Positions 1 to 9,062 of a stretch of 63,884 nucleotides of DNA are shown here, in pieces. A program made the translations under genes and the position numbers. The stretch is from Sulfobacillus benefaciens (lineage in GTDB: Bacteria > Bacillota > Sulfobacillia > Sulfobacillales > Sulfobacillaceae). The DNA lies in contig PXYT01000015.1 in the NCBI GenBank assembly GCA_003023725.1, positions 1-63,884 of the forward strand, given 5' to 3'. Numbering within the stretch: position 1 is the first letter of the stretch; every line of letters starts with the position of its first letter. The notes beneath the pieces are model-generated. The model did no database searches. It saw nothing but the letters and a program-made list of their open reading frames with translations, and was not told the DNA's origin.

Positions 1-796
1 ACACAATCTACAGGCAAGGGAGGGAACAGTCTCACACTTTAGGGGCTAAAAAACTGTCTTGACAATGGGGTCCACCTTAATCTTACGGATCACATTACAC
101 AATTGCAAGCGCAGATCGCGGAACAATCTAATGAGACGCGTCAAGGACGTCTCCACTTCTCCCCGCATCGACAATTCTGATGGCAACGACTTTTTGGCGG
201 GGGGCAAGTAACGGGAAGCCGGATATTTTTAGATGGAGAATCTTGTTAACTAGTGGTCCTGCTATCGGTACGTCTTACGCCTATGAGACTCAGTATCTGG
301 GAAATAACGAATGGGGTGTTTATGTGGATTTTACGCAAATTGGCACCTCGCCTTCCAATCCTGGTAGTTATTCGGCCTTTGTGGGATCGAATGATCCGGG
401 TTTAGAGGGAACTACCGGTACTTTCGGTGCAGGAAATTCAGCCTCTCCAACTTTTGCGATCTAGGGAAAGGTAGTGGTGGTATGTATCCTTGGTGGATTA
501 TCGGGAGTCGCTCCGGCTTCGTATGCATGGAGGGCTTCCGTTTGCCCCAGCAATTTTTCCTCCATGTCAACGAATAAACTCCCGACACAAAGGAATACAG
601 GGGGAAGGGGGGAGAATACAGGCGGCCATTGTGTGTAGCCCTATCTGAGACTGAACTTGAGGAATAAGAAGCGGAAAGATCTTCGGAATCATTGTTATTG
701 TTTCAGTAGTTAGTCAGGATCAGGGGCATCCCGTAAAAGGGGCCAAATCCGGACAAAGCAACCAAAAGGCCCGCCCTCGTCAACTTTCAAAGCGGC
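1..796. other. Gene-poor left edge with coding debris
   Basis: No intact gene is visible. Short open stretches in several frames (for example about 65-175 and 180-464 on the plus strand) are interrupted or lack a convincing ribosome site. The content looks like the tail of a decayed gene rather than structured non-coding DNA. I see no strong promoter, terminator or repeat. Confidence 0.4.
180..464 (+). CDS. Possible fragment of a secreted-protein gene
   Basis: A 94-codon open frame whose product is rich in Gly, Ser, Thr and aromatic residues (segments such as NEWGVYVDFTQIG and a Gly/Ser-rich tail). Such composition is typical of extracellular beta-rich domains, but there is no signal peptide and no good ribosome site, so this is more likely the 3' part of a broken gene than a complete one. 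The family is not recognised. It could also be a chance open frame. Confidence 0.2.
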   Translation: MATTFWRGASNGKPDIFRWRILLTSGPAIGTSYAYETQYLGNNEWGVYVDFTQIGTSPSNPGSYSAFVGSNDPGLEGTTGTFGAGNSASPTFAI

Positions 797-1264
797 TTAG
801 CCGATGGGGATGCGCCCACGACCTGATGCCATGCTTTCCAGGTGATCGGACCATAACTCGCGTGAAATCAATTCCGCGCCGATTTCCGTGCACATCTCAT
901 CAACCAAGGCGTCGATGGTTTCTCCGGCATAACGCAAATCGGAGTGATGTCTGGCCAGAAGGGATGACATGGTGTGATAGATAATGGAAGTGTGCCCAAA
1001 GTCACCATAAATGCCCAGACGGGCGGGCATTTCTGTCACCACGGTCATTGCCACCGAGAGAAATGTCGCCCCGGCACGCGGATTGGCGAAGATCACGGAG
1101 TAAGCCCAGGGAGGATTCGGTATAAGGTGACGCGCCATGTCCCTTCGGTGATTGATGACGGTGTGTTCGATCAGATCATGGCGGGCGATGGCCCTTTGGA
1201 TTTCTTCAACTACTTTGTCGGGATCCTTGGCCACTTCGTAACGGAAGTATTCGAATGGCACCAC
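797..1264 (-). CDS. DUF302-like protein
   Basis: A predicted 155-aa soluble protein. The stretch around VIFANPRAGATFLSVAMT, followed by MPARLGIYGDFGHTSIIYH, matches the DUF302 pattern I remember: a Gly/Ala-N-P-x-x-G segment, a Leu/Met-Pro strand and a Tyr-rich strand. DUF302 proteins are small alpha/beta proteins often found in sulfur-oxidising and acidophilic bacteria; their biochemical role is not established. The start is set at GTG 1264 because GAAAGGAG lies about 7 nt upstream. A TTG ten codons earlier is open but has no ribosome site. It stands alone, with no operon partner. The family call is from pattern memory and moderately sure. Confidence 0.6.
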   Translation of the reverse strand: MVPFEYFRYEVAKDPDKVVEEIQRAIARHDLIEHTVINHRRDMARHLIPNPPWAYSVIFANPRAGATFLSVAMTVVTEMPARLGIYGDFGHTSIIYHTMSSLLARHHSDLRYAGETIDALVDEMCTEIGAELISRELWSDHLESMASGRGRIPIG

Positions 1265-2561
1265 AATCAGTCTCCTTTCGGGGTTGAACGTCAATGTGCC
1301 AATGGTTAAGGAACTATCGCGAGTTACGGAGTGTCAAGTCAAGATCTTCCGAGTCGAAATCTTTTCCGGTCCTCACGTGTTTTTCCCTCATTGCTCCGCC
1401 GCAGGTCTTGCGAAATGCCAAGGTTCCCAAACTGAGTGTCTCTTCCTGTATTACCCAAAGACTGTGGTGGGGACGCGTTGCGTGTTTAGTACGGTGCTGG
1501 CTGAGATCAGGTTCGCCCTCAGGGGTGAGAGCACTTCTGTTCGGAAGAGAACGGCGGTCATTCGGCTGTGCACGAGACTGGCGCTACGGAATCGCCTTTG
1601 CCAGCCACCTAGGTAGTTCGGCTTCTCATATCTATCATATCGGTGCCGGGTTGAAGTTTTGTGACACTTGTCACTTTTCCCGACTATAAACGTCAAATAG
1701 CAAGAAAAATGATTCAGGAGAAAAAAGGCTATTTCGAATTACGCGGGATAGCTGCGGTTGTGATGCTTCAGGAGTCGGAGAGGTGACGTGGAGGATATCG
1801 AATGCAAAGAATCTTTTGCTGAATTCACTGAGGAGTTTTGTTTCGTTTTTGGTACCATACGCCCACGTCGAGGATACAATTCCCCCCAATCAAAATCCCT
1901 ACCGGGCTTTAAAATTCATCCCGTTTTGGTCCCTTTGTGCGCAATCGGGAAAACTCATGGCCTTACTCTGGCCAGGATCCCATAAACAGGCTCAGACTTC
2001 TCCAATTAAGGTTAATATGAAAATTTCAACTTGGTAGGTCTTCAGCACAAAATCGAGCACGCAGCGAGAATTGGCCGGATGTTGCGGACCGGGATACCCT
2101 GTCGGGAGTCGTTGACGTAGCCCATGTCCATTATAATGGCGATGATGCGGCAAGCTTCTTGACGGGTTTTGGTGTGATAGTGAAAGGCTTTCGGCCGTTC
2201 TTCGGGAAGAAGAACCCATAACGTCTGGTTTACGGGGATATTTTGGGTACATCATTTTACGGTTCAGAAAAAAATTCGCACGTTCATGCCCACGGTATAC
2301 AAGAACTTCCGAGATAAGGTACACATATGAGGTATGCGGTAGGCGTGTTACCCCGCGCATCAAAATTTCAAACCCATATGTCTGGCTAGTGTTGTTCCCC
2401 GCTGCCTACGGGATAGGGAAGCCAAAGCTTTTACACCACTTGACAGGACGTGATCATGCCTTTGCCACTTTAGATAACCGCCTTCTCTCGGGTCGCAATA
2501 TAGTAATAATTTGGTAATATTTTATAGCGGTGATTAATGGCATTTCTGGAGGGATGGTTTG
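1265..2561. other. 1.3-kb stretch without an intact gene
   Basis: Overlapping short frames on both strands, none with a recognisable domain. Minus-strand text around 2040-2230 has protein-like composition but switches frame near 2215, which suggests a decayed gene of unknown family. An AT-rich segment at about 2500-2530 just before the small gene at 2562 could hold its promoter, although no clear -35/-10 pair stands out. Confidence 0.35.
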
Positions 2562-2771
2562 ATGAAAAATGTGGACTGGGTTATCGAAGGGGATATCCTC
2601 ACAATTCGGATTGACTTGACGCAAGATTTTGGACCATCTAGTTCGGGTAAAACCCGCATCATCGCGAGTACGGAAGGCAATGTGTCGGTGGGTCCTGATC
2701 GTGAAGAAAAAATCGGTCTCAATGTGTATCGGCCCAAAAAAGCTGACGAAGCGAATGCCAGGAAATCCTGA
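2562..2771 (+). CDS. Conserved 69-aa small protein
   Basis: A 69-aa protein opening with an alternating hydrophobic strand (VDWVIEGDILTIRIDL), then a conserved-looking core FGPSSSGKTRIIASTEGNV and a KIGLNVYR end. I recognise this pattern (W-x-hydrophobic-x-G-D, F-G-x-S-S-S-G-K, I-A-S-T-x-G-N, G-L-N-V-Y) from small uncharacterised proteins shared by archaea and bacteria. The SSSGK segment is not a full P-loop. ATG 2562 is chosen because GGAGGG sits 8 nt upstream; a TTG one codon earlier is less likely. Its neighbours give no functional hint. The reading frame is confident and the function unknown. Confidence 0.7.
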   Translation: MKNVDWVIEGDILTIRIDLTQDFGPSSSGKTRIIASTEGNVSVGPDREEKIGLNVYRPKKADEANARKS

Positions 2772-3348
2772 GAACGCTGATCCAGAAGAAAATATCATCC
2801 CTGGGGAGAAGAATTTCCTCCAGGGATACTCTTTGTCTGCTAGCATGCCGGTAATTCAGAGGTTCTGATCATTTGATATGGGTTGAGAAGTCGCATACAT
2901 CATCGTTTTTCAATGTTCTGCTATGATGACTGGCGGCAAAGACTCCAATTCTTGCCCTGATAAGACACATCACCCCCCAAAGGCACATTCCCTGCTATAA
3001 CATAGCCGTGAAAACTCACTTCATGTTTTAAGAGCGTCCTCTGCAATTCCAATGCTCTGGCTTGAGCCCTGGGGCGACGGGGTTGGAATTAATTATGGTG
3101 TGCCACGCCATTAGTTTCCTGTTTCTGGACTGACTCTCTTGGGAATTCAGTAAAAAATTCTTGTACCAATAAAGGTATTTGTCAATTTATCGTGAATAAA
3201 ACAAGGATTTTTAGCATTGCGTGTCGAAATATTTTAAATACTTGACATGCTACAGGGCTAGTTAAACGGTATCCGTTTCTCACACTCGTGATTATTCATG
3301 GATAGTTAAAATAGGGCGGATTCCCGCCTACGGAAAGGAAAAAAATTG
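2772..3348. other. Intergenic region upstream of the EAL-PAS gene
   Basis: About 580 bp without a gene. A TTGACA hexamer at 3242-3247 lies about 100 nt before the next start codon, but no good -10 hexamer follows at 16-18 nt, so a promoter here is only possible. No repeat or terminator stands out. Confidence 0.3.
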
Positions 3349-4578
3349 ATGGACGCTGCATTCTTGGACGGATTATGGGTGGCTGCGCAACCCATCGTGA
3401 ATTTGTCGACGGGTGAGGTTGTCGGCTATGAAAGTTTGATTCGCGGCAAGCCTTCCTCGCCCTGGACTTCTCCGGCGCAGTTATTTGAGGAAGCCCGAAA
3501 CCAGGGACTGGAATCTGAATTGGAAATGCAGTGCAGGACTTTGGGACTGGAGTGGGGCCATCGGCACTTAAACTCTGAGCAGATGTTATTTTTGAATATT
3601 AACGGCGACTACGCCCATGTGCCGATAAATACCGACAAACTGCAGCTGGGCCCCACGCGCATAGCTTTAGAAATATCCGAATCCCAAAACATTCTCGAGA
3701 ACGCCGATTATTTGCAGCAAATTCACAGGTGGCGGGAAGAAGGCTATCTTCTCGTCCTCGACGATTACGGAGTGGGATACGCCGGATTGGGATTGTTGCT
3801 GACCGTTCAACCCCATATAGCCAAGATCGATCGGTTGCTAATTGCCGGTGTCGAGCATGATCAGATGCGTCAATCCATGATCACCCACTTCCGCGAACTA
3901 GCCCTTGATCAAAGTGTTTCATTAGTGGCTGAAGGAATTGAGACCGAGGCCGAGCTTCGAACCATCCAAAAGCTGGGAATTCCCTTCGGCCAAGGATTTT
4001 TCTTGGGACAGCCTCAGGCCAATCCGGTCATCTCACCACGGCCCCAGGTTATGACGAGTGCTTCCAAGAAACCGTCCAAACTATGGGCACTTTCCTCGGA
4101 CTCCGACCTCCGTCGATTGACTCCATCCGATCAGGAGATCTTCCAAAAATCCACTGAGATAGTTTATGCCACGTCATTTCCAGCCTATGTGGTCACCCGC
4201 ACCCGGCGCATTGTGGCTTGGAATCAAGCGGCCACGGCACTGACAGGCTGGACACAAGAGCAAATGGAGAAGCACCGATGCATGGATCGACGTCTCAACC
4301 ATCGTGATCTCAAGGGGAATCCGCTTTGTGTGGCAGCTTGTCCATTAGTGGCGACCATCATGAATGATTATGCCCACAAACAATGTGTCACCACCTTCAC
4401 TGTAGATGGCTCCCAAATTCCGATAGAGATTCTCTCCACGCCTCTATGGAATCCCACCTCCCACAAGACGATAGGAGCCATTGAGTACTTTTGGCCGGTT
4501 AAGAGTCCTGTCGAGTCAGAGCTTGAACCGCTTCGCTGTGATTCTGATCATTCCCGCGGCATAGAGCTGTCGCCATAA
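3349..4578 (+). CDS. EAL-PAS cyclic-di-GMP phosphodiesterase
   Basis: A 409-aa protein with an N-terminal EAL domain (about residues 5-225) and a C-terminal PAS domain (about 255-395). The signature is ESL at 28-30, and the residues expected for metal and substrate binding are all visible: N83, E108, the D138-D139-Y pair, K159, E195 and the GQGF loop near 214. Hydrolysis of c-di-GMP to pGpG is therefore predicted. There are no membrane segments, so it should act in the cytoplasm. The PAS part holds a Cys-rich loop (CMDRRLNHRD, then PLCVAACPL) that could bind a cofactor or sense redox state. The order EAL then PAS, with no GGDEF, is less usual. ATG 3349 is preceded by GGAAAGGA. Monocistronic; convergent with the arabinose genes. 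Confidence 0.85.
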   Translation: MDAAFLDGLWVAAQPIVNLSTGEVVGYESLIRGKPSSPWTSPAQLFEEARNQGLESELEMQCRTLGLEWGHRHLNSEQMLFLNINGDYAHVPINTDKLQLGPTRIALEISESQNILENADYLQQIHRWREEGYLLVLDDYGVGYAGLGLLLTVQPHIAKIDRLLIAGVEHDQMRQSMITHFRELALDQSVSLVAEGIETEAELRTIQKLGIPFGQGFFLGQPQANPVISPRPQVMTSASKKPSKLWALSSDSDLRRLTPSDQEIFQKSTEIVYATSFPAYVVTRTRRIVAWNQAATALTGWTQEQMEKHRCMDRRLNHRDLKGNPLCVAACPLVATIMNDYAHKQCVTTFTVDGSQIPIEILSTPLWNPTSHKTIGAIEYFWPVKSPVESELEPLRCDSDHSRGIELSP

Positions 4579-4853
4579 GGCTCTCGAGGGGATGTTGCGG
4601 AATACGAACACCCAGGTGAAGACATACCGCGACAACAAAATGGCGGGGATGATCAAACCTTAACAGAGATGAAATATTGCCGACGTGCTTCATTGATCGG
4701 CTTATAAATCATGCGTTTTGGATTGCATGCGAGCTCAACACAGCCTCCAGGAAGACGTCAGCGCTAGTCTGGAGATGAGCATTCTTCGCGTGGAGGCCAA
4801 TGCTCGCTCAATTAAAATCTTGGTGATGCTTGGGCCCCTCTTCATGCATTGCG

Positions 4854-6455
4854 TTAGATGCTTTGAATGGCCATGGATTCGATGGGAAGCCCCGCTTGAT
4901 ATTTCTTCATGAACTCTTCATATCCGGCAACCCCGTTGGGCTCTGGGTTTAATGTGATACTGCCGGGATTTCCAAAGACCTCCCGGTCTAAGAAGTCTTC
5001 CAGGCTTACACTACCATTTCCATACTGAGCATAAACCGCCAACACTGCCATACCCCAAGCACCGCCTTCACCGGCAGTACTCATTACCGTAACAGGCGTA
5101 TTTAGGGCATTGGATAAAATCTGCTGACCAATGCCTTGGGTTTTGAGCAAGCCGCCTTGGGCGACGAAAACATCGGCGTTGATCTGTTCTTCATTTTTCA
5201 AGATATCCATTCCCATTTTAAGGGGCGCAAAAGCAGCGTACAACTGCGTTTGAATAAAGTTGGCTAATGTGAATGATGAGCGATTGGGGTCTCGGACAAA
5301 AAGCGGACGTCCGGCAGGCATTTTGGTGATATTTTCGCCCGACAGGTAGCTATAATTGACGAGGCCACCGGCATCAACGTCCGCTTTGGTTGTCGCCAAG
5401 AATAACGTTTCGTAGAGACGATCGGGTTTTAGATGCACACCAAGACGCTCAGCAAATTCTTTAAATATGTTTGCCCAAGCGTCAAGATCAGAGGAACAAT
5501 TGTTAATATGAACCATTGCAACAGGGGCACCGTTTGGCGTCGTAACGATGTCAATGTCCCGATAAATTTTTCCTAATGGTTTATCGAGTACAATCATCGA
5601 GAACGCCGAGGTTCCCACGGAGATGTTTCCAGTGCGGTTACGAACACTATTGGTACTCACCATACCCGTGCCGGCGTCGCCCTCGGGAGGTGCCATGAGA
5701 CTGCCTTGTTGGAGATGACCGCTGACATCCAGCAATTGTGCCCCTTCTCGGGTCAATGTTCCTGCGAACTGGCCGGCCCGCAAAACCTTTGGTAAGATAT
5801 CTCGAATATTCCATGGATAGGGTGAGACATTCCCAAGTGCGTCAAACATGTCCAGGAAGGCGGCAGAATACGTTCCGGTGTCGTCATCAATCGGAAACAT
5901 ACCCGATGCGTCTCCGATTCCCAAAACCATCTCTCCGGATAATCTCCAATGTACATAACCGGCCAGGGTGGTCAGAAAGTGAATCTCATCGACATGCGAT
6001 TCCTGGTTTAAGATGGCCTGATAGAGGTGCGCGATGCTCCAGCGCTGCGGAATGTTGAACCGAAAGAGGTTGGTCAATTCATCGGCAGCTCGTTCGGTAA
6101 TATTGTTACGCCACGTGCGAAACGGGGTCAGCAAAGCACCACTTCTGGAAAAAGCGAGATATCCATGCATCATTGCACTGACACCAATGGCGCGGATTTT
6201 TGTTAAAGGCATGTGATACTTGCCGTGAACATCGGCGGCAATCTGCGCATAACATCTTTGGATGCCTTGCCAAACCTCCTCTAAGGAGTAGGTCCAAATT
6301 CCGTTGTCGAACTGATTTTCCCAAACGTAGCATCCAGAAGCAATGGCATTAAAGTCATGTGTTATCAAAACGGCTTTAATGCGTGTTGAACCCAATTCGA
6401 TGCCGAGTGAAACAACTCCCTCTTGAATTGCTCTCGAAGTTTCGACTAAGTTCAC
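4854..6455 (-). CDS. araB: FGGY-family L-ribulokinase
   Basis: A 533-aa FGGY carbohydrate kinase. The N-terminal phosphate loop reads SLGIELGSTRIKAVL, and the GDAGTGM segment with the SVGTSAFSM motif that follows are the substrate and ATP-site hallmarks. It is of the long clostridial/lactobacillar type rather than the E. coli AraB type. Together with araD and araA across the control region, the natural assignment is ATP-dependent phosphorylation of L-ribulose to L-ribulose 5-phosphate in the cytoplasm; specificity for xylulose cannot be excluded from sequence alone. The GTG start at 6455 has GGGAGG about 9 nt upstream, lying inside the end of the transporter gene (gap 6 nt), so the two are probably translationally coupled and repressed together by AraR. 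Confidence 0.8.
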   Translation of the reverse strand: MNLVETSRAIQEGVVSLGIELGSTRIKAVLITHDFNAIASGCYVWENQFDNGIWTYSLEEVWQGIQRCYAQIAADVHGKYHMPLTKIRAIGVSAMMHGYLAFSRSGALLTPFRTWRNNITERAADELTNLFRFNIPQRWSIAHLYQAILNQESHVDEIHFLTTLAGYVHWRLSGEMVLGIGDASGMFPIDDDTGTYSAAFLDMFDALGNVSPYPWNIRDILPKVLRAGQFAGTLTREGAQLLDVSGHLQQGSLMAPPEGDAGTGMVSTNSVRNRTGNISVGTSAFSMIVLDKPLGKIYRDIDIVTTPNGAPVAMVHINNCSSDLDAWANIFKEFAERLGVHLKPDRLYETLFLATTKADVDAGGLVNYSYLSGENITKMPAGRPLFVRDPNRSSFTLANFIQTQLYAAFAPLKMGMDILKNEEQINADVFVAQGGLLKTQGIGQQILSNALNTPVTVMSTAGEGGAWGMAVLAVYAQYGNGSVSLEDFLDREVFGNPGSITLNPEPNGVAGYEEFMKKYQAGLPIESMAIQSI

Positions 6456-6461
6456 TTCATC

Positions 6462-7862
6462 CTACCTCCCAGCTTCATAGGCCATGACTGGCTTTTCCCC
6501 CCCGACTTTCTCAATTTCTTCTAGGGTATGGCCACGAGTTTCAGGAACAAAAGTCCGCACAAAAAAGACACCGAGGAAACAAACGACCCCAAAGATGGCG
6601 AAGACAGCTTCTTGCGACATGGAAGCCGTCATGATGGGGAACAACAGTCCAACTAAGAACGAACCGATCCAGTTAAACGACGACGCGAGTCCTGAGGCCC
6701 GTCCGCGAATAACCAGAGGAAAAATTTCGCCTACGATGACCCATGTTAAAGGAGCCCACGTAAAAGAATATAGTGCAACATAGATACTTAAGAAAACAAC
6801 AATCATCATCGGATTGGCATGGGGAATGATGAACTTCAATACGGCTGGCAAAATAAAAGACAGCGCCATAATGGTTCCCCCCACGGTTAAGAGGCTGCGA
6901 CGGTTGAATCTATCCGCAATCACGAGGAATACCAAGGAGCCAACTACAAGAATAACGCCTTGAATAACGGGCCACAGAAGCGCTGAGCTTGCGGCATGTC
7001 CTGTTGCTTGATTCACAATTAAGGGAATGTAATAGAAGATTGCGTTGGCTCCTTGGAATTGTTGAAAAGCGGCAACCCCCACACCGGCAATGACTAAATA
7101 ACGGTATCTCCCGCTGAACATGGTAGCTAAGGACACTCGTTGACTTTCTTTGATTTCCTGTTTGGCGGTTTCTTGAATCTGCAGAATTTCAGAATCAATT
7201 TCGTCTTGATTCGAGCGAATGTAGCTCAACACTTTGCGGGCATCAGCGAGTTTGTTGTTTTTCACCAAGAAACGTGGTGATTCAGGTAAACGCAACACCC
7301 CAGCAAACAAAATCAAGGCCGGCACGGCCGCCAATCCAAGCATTAACCGCCAAGCGATGGTCTCTGGCAAACCCTTCAATAGAAAGTCCATAATGTACGA
7401 AAGAAGCATGCCAGACACAATCATGGTTTGATTGATGCCGGATAACCGTCCACGCAAACGTGCGGGCGCCATTTCCGACATATAGCTAGGAACCAACGCA
7501 GAAGCGGCACCAACAGCTAATCCTAAAAAGATTCGAACAAAAATCAAGTAGTATTGGCCATTGTGTGGTGCTATTCCAGACAAAATGGACCCAACAACGA
7601 AGATTAAGGCCGCAATTAAAATCGTCTTACGCCGGCCGAGGCGATCCGATAGTTGTCCGGCTAAAGCACCGCCGAAGATAGCCCCAAACATTACCGCGGA
7701 TACGATCCATCCAATGGTGGCAGCGCTGGCTTGGAGATGCCAGTCATTTTCGAGAAAAGGCAAAGCCCCAGTCATAACGCCAATATCGTAACCGAAAAGA
7801 ATGCCCCCAAAGGCCCCGAAGAAGTAAATGAACCCACTTGGCACTTTCTTTTCATCAACCAA
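6462..7862 (-). CDS. araE: Sugar:H+ symporter, MFS sugar-porter family
   Basis: A 466-aa membrane protein with 12 predicted helices. Sugar-porter signatures are clear: GYDIGVMTGALPF in helix 1, DRLGRRKT after helix 2, the PSYMSEMAPARLRG segment, PESPRFLVK before the central loop, QQFQGANAIFYY in helix 7, DRFNRR in the second half and PETRGHTLEEIE at the C-terminus. The family imports pentoses or hexoses with protons; the arabinose context suggests L-arabinose, possibly also xylose. The TTG start at 7862 follows AAGGAGGG by about 8 nt. First gene of the araE-araB operon, reading away from araDA. An AraR-like box covers its likely -10 region. Confidence 0.85.
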   Translation of the reverse strand: MVDEKKVPSGFIYFFGAFGGILFGYDIGVMTGALPFLENDWHLQASAATIGWIVSAVMFGAIFGGALAGQLSDRLGRRKTILIAALIFVVGSILSGIAPHNGQYYLIFVRIFLGLAVGAASALVPSYMSEMAPARLRGRLSGINQTMIVSGMLLSYIMDFLLKGLPETIAWRLMLGLAAVPALILFAGVLRLPESPRFLVKNNKLADARKVLSYIRSNQDEIDSEILQIQETAKQEIKESQRVSLATMFSGRYRYLVIAGVGVAAFQQFQGANAIFYYIPLIVNQATGHAASSALLWPVIQGVILVVGSLVFLVIADRFNRRSLLTVGGTIMALSFILPAVLKFIIPHANPMMIVVFLSIYVALYSFTWAPLTWVIVGEIFPLVIRGRASGLASSFNWIGSFLVGLLFPIMTASMSQEAVFAIFGVVCFLGVFFVRTFVPETRGHTLEEIEKVGGEKPVMAYEAGR

Positions 7863-7960
7863 TATAGTTCCCTCCTTGAGTTAAATGGTAAATGCTAGAG
7901 GCAGATTACCCATTTTTGGCTCACTGTGGCACATACGATTTCCAAATTCAGGCTAACATT

Positions 7961-7975
7961 ATTATACGAACAAAT
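7961..7975 (-). promoter_or_regulatory. AraR-like operator over the araE -10 box
   Basis: On the minus strand this reads ATTTGTTCGTATAAT, close to the Bacillus AraR consensus ATTTGTACGTACAAAT. The TATAAT at its end (7966-7961) is a good -10 hexamer for araE, about 100 nt before the start codon, with only a weak -35 (TTCAAA at 16 nt). A repressor bound here would block polymerase directly. The match is by eye and not scored. Confidence 0.55.
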
Positions 7976-8197
7976 CAATATTTTGAATAATAGTCCGGAC
8001 AAAATGATTAGGTGGAATTTTCCCATTTAGGATAGGACGACTAATGGGCGCTTTTTGAAATCTCTTTGGTCGAGGGGAACAATAGCAAGACATTGTGCGA
8101 GCAAACGGTAAATTTGACTGCGGGCGTGCCTGCCAGGCTGTGTCTCATTTCACAGAATCTCGGGCAACCTTATGTATACGGACAAAAAGGGTTTATG

Positions 8198-8235
8198 TTG
8201 ACTTGTACGGATAAATGCTATAGCATTTATCCGTA
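8198..8235 (+). promoter_or_regulatory. araDA promoter with AraR-like box and 30-bp palindrome
   Basis: A -35-like TTGACT (8198-8203) runs into ACTTGTACGGATAAAT (8201-8216), which resembles the AraR consensus. The stretch 8206-8235 is a perfect 30-bp palindrome with half-site TACGGATAAATGCTA and no spacer. TATAGC (8219-8224) or TAGCAT (8221-8226) could serve as the -10. The operator thus spans the whole core promoter, as expected for sugar-relieved repression by the GntR/LacI-type regulator encoded at 11421-12566. The RNA copy could also fold as a hairpin, but its A/T-rich stem and promoter position favour a DNA operator. Confidence 0.65.
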
Positions 8236-8327
8236 AGTAATATGGATCTATCGATGGAAAAGTGATGATGCAGGAGCCCCAGTCCACCGGGGGTCCTGAA
8301 CAAATGCTAGCAAAGGGATGACGGGCG

Positions 8328-9032
8328 ATGTTGGAAGAGTTAAAAAATGCGGTCTATGAAGCCAACATGCTGCTGCCGAAGTATAATCTGGTCACCTTTA
8401 CGTGGGGAAATGTCAGCGGGATCGACAGCGACAAGAACCTGTTGGTAATTAAGCCAAGCGGCGTCGACTATGACCAACTGTCTCCGGACAAAATGGTGGT
8501 GGTTGATCTGGACGGAAATACTGTGGAAGGCGATTGGAATCCGTCCAGTGATACCCCAACACATTGTGTGCTCTATAAACAATTCCCAACCATTCGCGGG
8601 ATCGTTCATACACATTCTCCTTGGGCTGTGTCGTTTGCGCAGGCAGGTCTGGATATTCCGGCAGCGGGAACGACACATGCAGATACTTTTTACGGCCCCA
8701 TTCCGGTCTCACGAGCTATGGCAAAAGATGAAGTGGCCACGAATTATGAAAGACAGACCGGGGACGTAATCGTTGAGACGTTTCGTCATCGTCACATTGA
8801 CCCCGAGCAGGTTCCGGGTGTTCTCGTGAATGATCATGGCCCTTTTACCTGGGGGAAGTCTGCTTCAGAAGCTGTGCATAATGCGGTGATTTTGGAGGAG
8901 GTCGCTAAGATGACCTACCACTCTCTGCAACTGAATCCGCACCGAATTAATATGGAGCAATATCTTCTTGACAAGCATTATCTGAGGAAGCACGGCAGGA
9001 ACGCATATTACGGCCAAGTCACCGATAAATAA
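8328..9032 (+). CDS. araD: L-ribulose-5-phosphate 4-epimerase
   Basis: A 234-aa class II aldolase/epimerase family protein, full family length. Visible hallmarks are GNVSGID and KPSGVDY (phosphate binding), [12 protein letters not shown], the metal-binding [26 protein letters not shown] and NDHGPFTWG. It converts L-ribulose 5-phosphate to D-xylulose 5-phosphate, the last dedicated step of arabinose use before the pentose phosphate pathway. Cytoplasmic, Zn-dependent by family. ATG 8328 with AAAGGG about 10 nt upstream. First gene of the araDA operon, 30 nt before araA, under the palindromic operator. Confidence 0.93.
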   Translation: MLEELKNAVYEANMLLPKYNLVTFTWGNVSGIDSDKNLLVIKPSGVDYDQLSPDKMVVVDLDGNTVEGDWNPSSDTPTHCVLYKQFPTIRGIVHTHSPWAVSFAQAGLDIPAAGTTHADTFYGPIPVSRAMAKDEVATNYERQTGDVIVETFRHRHIDPEQVPGVLVNDHGPFTWGKSASEAVHNAVILEEVAKMTYHSLQLNPHRINMEQYLLDKHYLRKHGRNAYYGQVTDK

Positions 9033-9062
9033 TCGAGGCTTGTTATCGAGGAGGGGACGCAG

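Larger units (their letters stand above)
7863..8327. promoter_or_regulatory. Divergent control region araE/araD
   Basis: A 465-bp region between the araEB and araDA operons. It holds two AraR-like boxes (7961-7975 and 8201-8216), a 30-bp perfect palindrome (8206-8235) and promoter-like hexamers in both directions, annotated separately. The central part (about 8000-8190) shows nothing I can name. The 5' leaders are fairly long, about 90-100 nt on each side. Confidence 0.7.

Noticed and set aside
974-1309. Plus-strand frame opposite the DUF302-like gene
   Set aside because: The minus-strand frame has a good ribosome site and a family pattern; this one is its shadow.
8206-8235. 30-bp palindrome as a rho-independent terminator
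   Set aside because: The arms are A/T-rich, there is no T run and the position is inside a promoter; an operator is more likely.
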